Shown here piece after piece: positions 17,233-25,261 of a stretch of DNA of 64,000 nt. The notes under the pieces were generated by a model that saw nothing but the letters and a program-made list of their open reading frames with translations, did not search any database and had not been told where the DNA came from. Source of the stretch: Nitrososphaerota archaeon (GTDB lineage: Archaea > Thermoproteota > Nitrososphaeria > Nitrososphaerales > UBA183); contig JAFMAA010000002.1 in assembly GCA_029785235.1 (NCBI GenBank), positions 186,001-250,000 of the forward strand, read 5' to 3'. A program made the translations under genes and the position numbers. The first letter of the stretch is position 1; each line of letters begins with the position of its first letter.

Positions 17233-18786
17233 ATGTCCTATTCATACTCTGGGAAGGATGCCAAGAGCGAGCTCTGGGAGTATGATACTAAGAGCTACAG
17301 GGCGGCTGGCCTCGACACAAAGCTGGTAGTCAACGTCCTTCAGAAGCCGAAGTTCGGCCGCCTGGACTTCATAAAGAAGTACCACGTCGAGAAGTACAAC
17401 CTGGCCGAAGGGTACGCGATGAACCCCACCATGCGGACCATGGTACCGCGGGGGACCCCAGAGTACGTCGAGAGGGGGGAGAACTATGTCGAGAGGATCA
17501 TGAGGGCGCTCTTCCACTTCAAGCAGTGCGCGCTGATCGGCCCGTCAGGGACTGGAAAGTCGATCGTGGCAACAGAAGTTGTGTACGTCAAGGACAAGGG
17601 GAAGGTCAAGGCGATGAACATAGGTCATCTGTTCGATCGTCTTTCGGCATACCAGAAGGTGGAGGTTGACGGCGACGGGTGGGAGGTCATCCGCGACCCC
17701 GACATCATGGTGCTCTCCTATGACCCGAAGTCAAGGATGCTGAATTGGGCGCACCCGGCTGCGGTGTCGAGGACTATCCATTCAGGAGAAGTCGTCACGG
17801 TAAGGACGAAGGGGAACCGAGAGCTGACCGCCACCCCGGACCACTCCTTCATGACCGGCGACGGCCCTATGAAGGCAAGCGAGCTAGTCGCTGGCGTCAC
17901 GGTCCCTGCCATAGGCAGCGTGCCAGAGGGCAGCCCGACCGTGGCAGCCATGGACGAGATAGTCATGGTGGAGAGGGAGGAGTACGACGGCCACGTGTAT
18001 GACTTCCAGGTCCCGGGGAATGAAACATTCGTGGCAGGCGTTGGAGGGATAGTGACCCACAACACGCACATCACCTACCTGGTCTCGGAGCTGGCCGGGC
18101 TTCCCATGTGGGAGATCAACTGCGGTCTCCAGACGTCGGTCTACGACCTCTTCGGCAGGTTCGTCGGCCTTGGCAGGGAGAACTGGATCGACGGCCAGAT
18201 AGTCTCCTGGTGCAGGTACGGGGGGATCCTCTACCTCGACGAGGCGAACATGATGAAGCAGGACATAGCCACCAGGCTCAACCCGATCCTCGACACCAGA
18301 GGCCACATGGTCCTCAACGAGAGGGACAACGAGGTGATACCCAGGCACCCCAACGGCTTCGTGGTGATCAGCATGAACCCCTACTCTGCTGAGTTCTCTG
18401 GCACCAAGCCCCTCAACGCCGCCTTCCGCCGCAGGATGAGTGTCTGGATCGACTTCGACTACCTCAGCGTGGGGAACAAGATCGCAGACGACGAGGTACA
18501 GCTGGTGGCGAAGAAGGCGAAGATAGACAGGGGCGACGCCGAGAAGATAGTGAAATCGGGGGCAGAAATGCGGCGCCGGTACAAGGCTGGAGACCTCCCC
18601 TATGCGCCTTCGGTGGGTGACCTGGTCAACTGGGGGACCCTGGTGAGGGACGGGATGAACATAATCTCTGCCGCAGAGGAGACCATAATCGCCGTGACAT
18701 CGGACGACCTGGAGGTCCAGAACCAGGTCAGGCGCATAGTCCAGACGCTGGCAAGCACTGAGAAAGCACAACAGGCCAGAGCGTAG
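17233..18786 (+). CDS. MoxR-type AAA+ ATPase with mini-intein
   Basis: 517 residues as encoded; 349 after removal of the 168-residue intein. Extein sequence shows Walker A GPSGTGK-T split by the intein, Walker B GGILYLDEANMM, sensor 1 VVISMNPYSAEFSGT and arginines FRRRMSVWIDF. MoxR ATPases act with VWA-domain partners in maturation of metal or surface complexes, and a VWA gene follows ten bases downstream. Without splicing the P-loop would be broken, so splicing is needed for activity. The first 85 residues are an extra N-terminal region. Confidence 0.9.
   Translation: MSYSYSGKDAKSELWEYDTKSYRAAGLDTKLVVNVLQKPKFGRLDFIKKYHVEKYNLAEGYAMNPTMRTMVPRGTPEYVERGENYVERIMRALFHFKQCALIGPSGTGKSIVATEVVYVKDKGKVKAMNIGHLFDRLSAYQKVEVDGDGWEVIRDPDIMVLSYDPKSRMLNWAHPAAVSRTIHSGEVVTVRTKGNRELTATPDHSFMTGDGPMKASELVAGVTVPAIGSVPEGSPTVAAMDEIVMVEREEYDGHVYDFQVPGNETFVAGVGGIVTHNTHITYLVSELAGLPMWEINCGLQTSVYDLFGRFVGLGRENWIDGQIVSWCRYGGILYLDEANMMKQDIATRLNPILDTRGHMVLNERDNEVIPRHPNGFVVISMNPYSAEFSGTKPLNAAFRRRMSVWIDFDYLSVGNKIADDEVQLVAKKAKIDRGDAEKIVKSGAEMRRRYKAGDLPYAPSVGDLVNWGTLVRDGMNIISAAEETIIAVTSDDLEVQNQVRRIVQTLASTEKAQQARA
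17560..18063 (+). mobile_element. mini-intein in the MoxR P-loop
   Basis: Residues Ser110 to Asn277 of the precursor. It begins with Ser and ends with His-Asn followed by Thr as the +1 residue. Block B is TATPDHSF; the C-terminal block is VYDFQVPGNETFVAGVGG then VTHN. At 168 residues there is no room for a homing endonuclease. The insertion point is directly after the Walker A lysine. Confidence 0.92.
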
Positions 18787-18795
18787 GGGCCAGCG

Positions 18796-20451
18796 ATGCG
18801 GGTTCTAGACTACGCTTGGAACATGATCGGCACAGTTTCTGGTGCTGACCACACGAAATTCAGGCTGATACTCGACAAGTCCGCAAGGTTCCCGACAATA
18901 GGCCTCGACGCCGACAAGAAGTACATAGTGCGGATACCAGCTCCGGATCAGACAGATTCCGGGTTGCTTTCCCTTCAGGGCCTGTACTTGGAGTGCGACG
19001 GCAGCGGATGGGAGACCATGTGGCGGCTGTTCAAGGCGTCAGTCAATCATGGAGCCTTCCATGTAGCATACGCTAATCCGTCGATGTACTCGGAGTGGGC
19101 GAAGACAAAGCCGCGGTCAGCTGCACTGTTTTCGGCATCGCTCGTAGAGGACTACAGGATCACCATGATGGCCAAAGACAGGACCCCGGGAGTTGCATCA
19201 GACATCGCGTATGCCAACTACATCAGTGCGCGCAGGATGCCAAACCCTGACAAGATCCAGAGCGCGCCATTGCGGCTGGCAGTGAAGATGCTCCTAGCGC
19301 TCTGGGGTTTGAAGGCAGGAAGCGATCCAGACGAGAGTAGGACGGTTATGAGCGCGACAGAGAAGGCGAAGGCATTGCTTGGCGACCCCACATCGGAGGC
19401 TGGAGCCCTAGGGGCGGTAGACCAAGTGTACAAGGCGCTTCCGGGGGGCGTGCTCAGCGTGATCCCTGCGTTCGCTCACACAGAGCTCCACGGGGCTAAC
19501 GTCTCATTCGATAGCGCCCTCAAGGGGGCGGACAACGGCGTCCAGCTCCAAAACTCGCTGGCCGCGCTGGGCCTGTCAGCTCTCGAAGAGTCCGCCGATG
19601 CCGACATATCGGAGACGTACCAGACGTTCATGGACGAGGAGTACCGGCTGAAGCGGCTTCGAGACAACCTCCAGAAGGTGATAGAGGAGACCAAGCTCAC
19701 TTCAGTGCAGTTCCCTCCAGGTGACTACTCAGAGTTCCTGAAGATAAGGGCAGACCTGGCGGGCCCCATCAGGAGCATACGCAACCAGGTGCTGTTGGCC
19801 AAGAACATGCTCGACGAAGATCCGGGGAAGGAGAGCGGGCAGGTCGACCTCCAGGCCGCAATGCAGATGATAGCGTCGAAGCAGAGGAGGTCTGACATAT
19901 TCCAGCGGGACGAGCAGATGCTGAAGGAGGAAGCCTGGGCGATACTGATCGACGCGTCGAAGTCCATGTTCGCCACGGCCAAGGAGGTCAGGGGGGTCGC
20001 GACGTGCCTGGCAGAGGTAGCGCACTCTGTAATGAAAGAGAAGACAAAGTGGGCCGTGTTCGGGTTCAACGACACGTTCCAGGTCGTCAAGGACTTCGAC
20101 GAACAGTACACGATCAACACGAAGGCGAGGATAGGCGGCCTCGAGCAGAAGGGCGCGACATACCTTCCTGACGCCGTGAGAACCGCCGCAAAGCTATTGG
20201 CCGAACGCCCGGTGGACACGCACTATCTTGTTGTGGTCTCCGACTTCCTCCCGGTGGGATACTATGAAATCGAGAAACACCTCAACGAGACCATGGAAGA
20301 CATACAGAAGACCGGGATATCGACCATAGGGATAGGTGTCAAGAACAACTCCGTGGCGAAGTACTTCCAGGTGAAGACGGTTATCACTGACCCGTATCAG
20401 ATGATGAAGTTCTTCGTCAGGGCTTACATGGAGCTTGCCGGCGCCAGCTAG
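18796..20451 (+). CDS. VWA-domain protein, partner of MoxR
   Basis: 551 residues. The C-terminal 180 residues form a von Willebrand A domain: MIDAS motif IDASKSM (DxSxS), later acidic residue in VVSDFLP, and a Rossmann-like strand/helix pattern. The N-terminal part is unassigned and mostly helical, with a coiled region (YRLKRLRDNLQKVIEETK). In MoxR-VWA pairs the VWA protein binds the ATPase and a metal ion to remodel a client complex. Adjacent minus-strand genes may encode clients. Confidence 0.85.
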   Translation: MRVLDYAWNMIGTVSGADHTKFRLILDKSARFPTIGLDADKKYIVRIPAPDQTDSGLLSLQGLYLECDGSGWETMWRLFKASVNHGAFHVAYANPSMYSEWAKTKPRSAALFSASLVEDYRITMMAKDRTPGVASDIAYANYISARRMPNPDKIQSAPLRLAVKMLLALWGLKAGSDPDESRTVMSATEKAKALLGDPTSEAGALGAVDQVYKALPGGVLSVIPAFAHTELHGANVSFDSALKGADNGVQLQNSLAALGLSALEESADADISETYQTFMDEEYRLKRLRDNLQKVIEETKLTSVQFPPGDYSEFLKIRADLAGPIRSIRNQVLLAKNMLDEDPGKESGQVDLQAAMQMIASKQRRSDIFQRDEQMLKEEAWAILIDASKSMFATAKEVRGVATCLAEVAHSVMKEKTKWAVFGFNDTFQVVKDFDEQYTINTKARIGGLEQKGATYLPDAVRTAAKLLAERPVDTHYLVVVSDFLPVGYYEIEKHLNETMEDIQKTGISTIGIGVKNNSVAKYFQVKTVITDPYQMMKFFVRAYMELAGAS

Positions 20452-20936
20452 GTGCCGACGACATTGAACTTCGCTGTGTAGGAGAACTCCTTCAGCTTCT
20501 TGTCAGTCGACTCGACTATGATGCTCTCAGGTATGCCCTTGTTGACGACCAGGTTGTAGACGTACATCCCCTCCTGGCCGAGCCTGTCAAGCTCGACGAG
20601 GGCGGCTATCGCCTGGTTTGTCGTATCCACCTTGGACTTGTAGTCGTCTACGATCTTCATCATGGCGGCCTCCAGGGCCTTCTTTGGGTTGGTGGTGACG
20701 ACCTTCAGGCTCCCCGCTTTCACCTCGCTCTTGACCGGGGCTTTCTTCTTGTCGTTGTCGTCCTTAGCGTCTTTCTTGTCTCCGACTGGCGCCTGGTCTC
20801 TGAGCATCACGGCCAGGTCTTCCCCCATCGTGTCTACACCAGACTGATAGTCCGCTACCATACGGTCAAGGTACGTCTTTATGGCGTCGCGGCTATGGAA
20901 CTTGACGACAGCGGACCAGGGCGCAAAGGCTGGCAA
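20448..20936 (-). CDS. hypothetical protein, 162 aa
   Basis: Two helical halves flank a low-complexity Lys/Asp linker (KKDAKDDNDKKKAPVK). The second half ends in beta-rich LKEFSYTAKFNVVGT. No recognisable family. TTG start 18 bases after the stop of the upstream minus-strand gene, so the pair is an operon. The stop overlaps the stop of the convergent VWA gene by four bases. Position beside MoxR-VWA suggests a partner or client of that system. Confidence 0.6.
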   Translation of the reverse strand: MPAFAPWSAVVKFHSRDAIKTYLDRMVADYQSGVDTMGEDLAVMLRDQAPVGDKKDAKDDNDKKKAPVKSEVKAGSLKVVTTNPKKALEAAMMKIVDDYKSKVDTTNQAIAALVELDRLGQEGMYVYNLVVNKGIPESIIVESTDKKLKEFSYTAKFNVVGT

Positions 20937-20954
20937 ACTAGAGCACCTTCGCGC

Positions 20955-21455
20955 TTACTGGTCTGATACCGCTGCACCCATGGAGTCCGACTCCACGGAC
21001 GATTCGTTCTTCTCAGGCTGCACTATGCCCTGGATGTTGAGCACGTCAGCCATCTTCTGGATGACGTAGAGGGCCTCCTGCATCTTGTCCTTGTCGTCTG
21101 CAAGCTTCTTCTTGAGCGCAGGGACCCACTCACGGACCACGGCAAGCAGGTTGTCGGTGGGGAGGCTGGCAAGGGACATGGAGAACGGTGCGTCGTCGGC
21201 ATCGTACCCGAAAATGTCCGCATTGACGCCGATCTCTGCGCGCTTGGCATGGACAAGGGGCTCGCCGAGAAGGCTGGTCTCGATGGGGATGCTGGCGCCG
21301 ACCTTGGCCTGAAGGAGTCTGAGAACAGAGACCAGCTTGGCTACCTGCTCGTCCATGAGCTCCTTGACCTCGGAAAGCTGAGATATGTCGCCCTGAATGT
21401 TGTCTACTTCCTTGAAGAACGAGTCGTAATCTATCTTCTGCTTGTCCTTTGGCAT
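20955..21455 (-). CDS. hypothetical coiled-coil protein, 166 aa
   Basis: The N-terminal 60 residues (YDSFFKEVDNIQGDISQLSE, then ELMDEQVAKLVSVLRLLQAK) and residues 115-145 (VPALKKKLADDKDKMQEALY) are predicted long helices around a central beta-rich part (LLGEPLVHAKRAEIGVNADI). Family unknown. CTTAAATAAAA lies 25 bases before ATG 21455. First gene of a two-gene minus-strand operon next to the MoxR-VWA genes. Confidence 0.6.
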   Translation of the reverse strand: MPKDKQKIDYDSFFKEVDNIQGDISQLSEVKELMDEQVAKLVSVLRLLQAKVGASIPIETSLLGEPLVHAKRAEIGVNADIFGYDADDAPFSMSLASLPTDNLLAVVREWVPALKKKLADDKDKMQEALYVIQKMADVLNIQGIVQPEKNESSVESDSMGAAVSDQ

Positions 21456-21537
21456 ACACCCTTACTCAGCGGTTTTATTTAAGGCACCAGACACGAAGAT
21501 TGTATAAACGGCTTCCCGATTTTTCGGCCGGCCCAGT

Positions 21538-21547
21538 CTTTTAAATA
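21538..21547 (+). promoter_or_regulatory. TATA box of the first pilin gene
   Basis: CTTTTAAATA lies 24 bases (centre to start) before ATG 21566 and fixes that leaderless start rather than the upstream in-frame ATG at 21557. Confidence 0.75.
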
Positions 21548-21565
21548 AGCCCGCCCTTGGACTGC

Positions 21566-22033
21566 ATGAAGATAGAGCGTTATGAACGCAAGGCAATCTC
21601 GCCTATCGTAGCAACAGTGCTCATCCTCGCCGCGACGCTGATCGCGTTCGCTGCAGTGGTGGGCTACATCTTCGGTCTCTTCGGGACCGCAACCAACTCA
21701 GCAAACATCGCAGTCACCGGGTCTTCGATCAAAGGAAGCACCGGAACATTGACCTCACTCACATTCACATGCGCAACATCAGCAACAGCTCCTGACATCG
21801 TCCTCACCAACACCGGAACCGGTGCCGCATCTGTTACTGGTGCGTCACTAACATTCGGAGGCAGTACATACGTGTATCCAGCTCCAACGGCCACATGCAC
21901 TGTAGCTGCAGGTGCTACCCAGTACCTCAATCTTGCCAGTGATACTGGCATGGGTGCATCTGGTAACGCGTACACTGGTACCGTCACCCTCTCCAACGGT
22001 GAGATCGCTCAGTTCACTGGTGTCTTCCAGTAG
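21566..22033 (+). CDS. type IV pilin, class III signal peptide
   Basis: N-terminus MKIERYERKAISPIVATV followed by a hydrophobic helix (LILAATLIAFAAVVGYIFGL) is the archaeal pilin pattern: a prepilin peptidase would cut before AISP, and the helix packs in the filament core. The mature domain is small and rich in Thr, Ser, Gly and Ala, so it is probably beta-stranded and glycosylated. It is monocistronic, with a strong promoter and a terminator-like hairpin, as expected for the major subunit. Confidence 0.9.
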   Translation: MKIERYERKAISPIVATVLILAATLIAFAAVVGYIFGLFGTATNSANIAVTGSSIKGSTGTLTSLTFTCATSATAPDIVLTNTGTGAASVTGASLTFGGSTYVYPAPTATCTVAAGATQYLNLASDTGMGASGNAYTGTVTLSNGEIAQFTGVFQ

Positions 22034-22047
22034 AACTAACTACGACT

Positions 22048-22078
22048 AGGTGGGGCATGCCTCACCTTCCCCTTTTTT
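22048..22078 (+). terminator. terminator after the pilin gene
   Basis: An eight-pair hairpin (AGGTGGGG, loop CATG, CCTCACCT with one G-T pair) is followed by CCCCTTTTTT. It separates the major pilin from the pilus assembly operon. Confidence 0.65.
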
Positions 22079-22184
22079 GTAATTCCCAGCGGTAGCTGTG
22101 CCTGGCCTTCGTTAAATGTAAAGACGTGCTTGGTGTCCGTGAACAAGGCGGTATTCTCCAGCGGCGATATGGGGGCAGTGTAGC

Positions 22185-25100
22185 GTGGCGAAGAAGGTCG
22201 TAGAGCAGCTGCGGTCGCCGTTCACAGGGACTCCGATGCCCCTGGGGTGGAAGGTTGTCGAGAAGTATCCGCTCAACAATCCGTTCGCCTACGCGGTGAT
22301 AGCAGAGGACGCGTTAGGAGCCCGGGTCTACTTCCTTGACGAGGTGCCGCTGTCCCCAAAGGAGGTGGAGGTCTACAGCCACATAATCAACAGGCTCGAG
22401 ATGGAGCTGACGATCCCCAGGACTGACGTCAACCCGAAGCAGTACTTTGCGGAGCAGGCCAAGCACGTCGTAGAGCGCGATGGCCTGAAGGTGGACACCG
22501 TATCCTGGGCGAAGATCCTGTATTTTGCACAGAGGGACCTGGTCGGGTTCGGCGTCCTCGACGCGACGCTCCTCGACCCCAATATTGAGGACATCTCTGT
22601 GGACAGCGTAGGGAAACCGGTCTTCGTGTACCACAGGAAGTACGAGAGCGTGCCGACGAACGTCACGTTCACCCACGAGCAGGACCTCGACAACCTCGTA
22701 GCGAGGCTCGCACACATGGCCGGGAAGCACATCTCCACGGCCTTCCCCATACTCCAGGGGACCCTCCCCGGTAGGCACAGGATCATGGCCACGTTCAGGC
22801 GCGAGGTCTCGCCCAATGGCACTACGATGACGATCAGGAAGTTCAGGCAGGACCCGCTGACTGTCATCGACTTCATGAACTCTCAGGTGATCGACTACAG
22901 GATGGCCGCGTACCTGTGGCTACTCATGGAGAACAAGATGACGTCTCTCATCGCAGGGTCAAGCGTCGACTACGAGACTCCTATCATATATCGGAGGAAT
23001 GGTGCCGTAAAGATAGAGCCCATCGGGAAGTTCGCCGACAGGTACTTCCTCGAAGGCGACGGCCGGATCTACACAAACGATACCGAGGTCTACTCGTTCG
23101 ACAGAGAGACATACAAGGCGAAGTGGTCTCCTATCCAGTACGTCTACAGGCACCTTCATGATGGGAAGAAGATGCTGAAGTTCAGGCTCCAAACCGGACG
23201 GGAGGTCACTGTCACTCCTGATCACTCCCTGTTCATACTGCGCGACAGAACGGTAGCCACGGTACCAGCGTCTGATATCAGGGCGGGGGACTTCGTGCTC
23301 GGCACAAGGAGAATGGACTACGAGGACACGGGCAAAAAAAACGCTGTGATAGACCTTGTGGATATCCTGCATATGTATGATGGCAGTAGACATGAAAGTC
23401 AGAAACAGTTCGAGGACTTCTATCTCTACGGTATCGAAAAGTCGGAGTTCGAGAGGATAGACAGGCTCGGCGCATCTGCTGGCCAGTGGAAGGACTGGAA
23501 GCACAAGGGAAGGCTGCCGCTGAGATATGCGGGAGCTCTGCCAGACAAGGCTAGCCAAATGGTCGGCTACCACAGCGAAGTCACATTCTTCAATAGGCTT
23601 CTTGAAGTCGACGAGCCGTTCGCCAGGCTCCTCGGGTACTTCGTTGCGGAGGGGCATGTAAACGAACAGCCATACAGGAACTATAAGGTAGAATTTACGC
23701 TTGGTCCAAAGGATAGGCGCATAATCCGCGACATACTCATGATCCTCTTGGACATGGGAATCAGCGCCAAAGTCAGGAAGCATGGCAAGAACGCGTTCAG
23801 AATCAGCGTCTCGCACAGGATATTGGCATCGATAATGTTGTCCATCGCTGGCTCCGGGGCGCCGAACAAGAGACTTCCGGAGGTGATACTGAACTCGCCT
23901 AAGACCATTCAGCTGGCCTTCCTTTCGGCGTGGATGGCAGGAGACGCTGGAGTATCGGTGTCGAAGTCTCTCGTGAACGACGTATCATACATGCTGCTGG
24001 GGCATGGATGTATAGACACAGTTTCGCACAAGAGCGGAGGAAGGACGGTGGACTTCGGTGGCCGCACTAGCGTGAGCCGTCCGGCATATCAAATACGCTT
24101 CCCGTCGTCGAAGATGGTAGCAGAAGATCCGCATGGCTGGCGCCGCGAACGCATTGCCAACGAGCCGAAGTATCCGATATCAGGCCTCCCGCAGGATGCG
24201 AGCGAACTGGCGGCCCTCAAGACATGCAAGAGGCTGACGGGGAACACCCCAAACGTCGTTGAACAGCACGTCAACTCTGTCTCGCGGCGTGGTGAAACGC
24301 AGCTGCTGCAGGAGTGGTCAGACGTGAAGGTACTTGCGTCGTCCGACTTCGCCTTCTTAGAGGTCCTGGAGATAGGGGAGGTCGAGCCGACTTCCAAATA
24401 TGTGTACGACGTCTCGGTCCCTGGTAACGAGAACTTCCTTGCAGGGTTCGGAGGCGTCTGGTGCCACAACACAGGCGCCGGGAAGACCACCCTACTGAAC
24501 GCGCTGCTGACACTTACGCGCACCAACACGAAGCTGGTCACCATCGAGGAGGTGCAGGAGATCAACATCCCTCATCCGAACTGGACTTCGTTGATGGCGA
24601 GGGAGAGCTACGGGGCTTCGGGCGAGACAACCAACGCTGTCACGCTGTTCGACCTGGTGAAGGCGGCCATGAGGATGAGGCCCGACATCATCGTGGTGGG
24701 AGAGGTGCGAGGGGAAGAGGCCTACGTCCTGTTCCAAGCACTCGCTACCGGACACGGCGGTTCGTGCAGCATCCATGCCGATGACGTAGAATCGGTCATC
24801 CAGCGTCTCACGTCTCCGCCGATGAACGTAGCTTCCGCGTTCATCCCGTTCCTCGACCTGGTGTGTACGGTCCGCAGGATCGCCATGCCCACCCCGGGGG
24901 GCGGGTTCCACGCCATCCGGCGGGTCGTGTCCATAGACGAAGTCAACGGGGTCGGCAGCTACTTCAACGTGTTCAAGTGGAAACCGTCGACCGACACCCA
25001 GGAGGTGGCAGAGCTGCGCGACAGCCCCAAGCTGAACCGCCTGGCCAGGGACCTCGGGATAGACATCGCGACCCTCGTCGATGAGCTGAGGAAGAGGGGC

Positions 25101-25247
25101 GTGGTCCTCCGGTGGCTTCAGGAGAGGGGGACCAGGAACTTCAGGGAGGTATCCGCGGTGCTCGAGGAGTACGGGGCGAAGCCGCTCGAGACGTACCGGT
25201 ATGCGGCCAAAGAACTTGGAATCAATGATACCACCGAGGGCGTCTAG
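22185..25247 (+). CDS. type IV pilus/secretion ATPase with LAGLIDADG intein
   Basis: 1020 residues encoded, 517 after removal of a 503-residue intein. Extein motifs are those of archaeal GspE/VirB11-type ATPases: Walker A S-TGAGKTT (split by the intein), Asp box LVTIEEVQEIN, Walker B RPDIIVVGEVRGEEA and His box ALATGHGG then SIHA. It is a cytoplasmic hexamer that drives pilus assembly together with the TadC-like protein encoded next. GTG start. The final 100 residues include an added C-terminal region (ELRKRGVVLRWLQERG). Confidence 0.92.
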   Translation: MAKKVVEQLRSPFTGTPMPLGWKVVEKYPLNNPFAYAVIAEDALGARVYFLDEVPLSPKEVEVYSHIINRLEMELTIPRTDVNPKQYFAEQAKHVVERDGLKVDTVSWAKILYFAQRDLVGFGVLDATLLDPNIEDISVDSVGKPVFVYHRKYESVPTNVTFTHEQDLDNLVARLAHMAGKHISTAFPILQGTLPGRHRIMATFRREVSPNGTTMTIRKFRQDPLTVIDFMNSQVIDYRMAAYLWLLMENKMTSLIAGSSVDYETPIIYRRNGAVKIEPIGKFADRYFLEGDGRIYTNDTEVYSFDRETYKAKWSPIQYVYRHLHDGKKMLKFRLQTGREVTVTPDHSLFILRDRTVATVPASDIRAGDFVLGTRRMDYEDTGKKNAVIDLVDILHMYDGSRHESQKQFEDFYLYGIEKSEFERIDRLGASAGQWKDWKHKGRLPLRYAGALPDKASQMVGYHSEVTFFNRLLEVDEPFARLLGYFVAEGHVNEQPYRNYKVEFTLGPKDRRIIRDILMILLDMGISAKVRKHGKNAFRISVSHRILASIMLSIAGSGAPNKRLPEVILNSPKTIQLAFLSAWMAGDAGVSVSKSLVNDVSYMLLGHGCIDTVSHKSGGRTVDFGGRTSVSRPAYQIRFPSSKMVAEDPHGWRRERIANEPKYPISGLPQDASELAALKTCKRLTGNTPNVVEQHVNSVSRRGETQLLQEWSDVKVLASSDFAFLEVLEIGEVEPTSKYVYDVSVPGNENFLAGFGGVWCHNTGAGKTTLLNALLTLTRTNTKLVTIEEVQEINIPHPNWTSLMARESYGASGETTNAVTLFDLVKAAMRMRPDIIVVGEVRGEEAYVLFQALATGHGGSCSIHADDVESVIQRLTSPPMNVASAFIPFLDLVCTVRRIAMPTPGGGFHAIRRVVSIDEVNGVGSYFNVFKWKPSTDTQEVAELRDSPKLNRLARDLGIDIATLVDELRKRGVVLRWLQERGTRNFREVSAVLEEYGAKPLETYRYAAKELGINDTTEGV
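22962..24470 (+). mobile_element. intein with LAGLIDADG homing endonuclease
   Basis: Residues Ser260 to Asn762; ends WCHN with Thr as +1. Block B is TVTPDHSLF and the C-terminal block VYDVSVPGNENFLAGFGG. The two LAGLIDADG helices are LLGYFVAEGHV and FLSAWMAGDAGVS; both keep an acidic residue, so the nuclease may be active. Inserted within Walker A, three codons before the lysine-bearing GAGK. Confidence 0.92.
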
Positions 25248-25261
25248 AGGCTGGGTGAGAG

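Noticed and set aside
17560..18063. MoxR insertion as an intron or lineage-specific domain
   Set aside because: Ser at the first position, TPDH block, terminal His-Asn and Thr +1, and restoration of a perfect Walker A on removal all show an intein.
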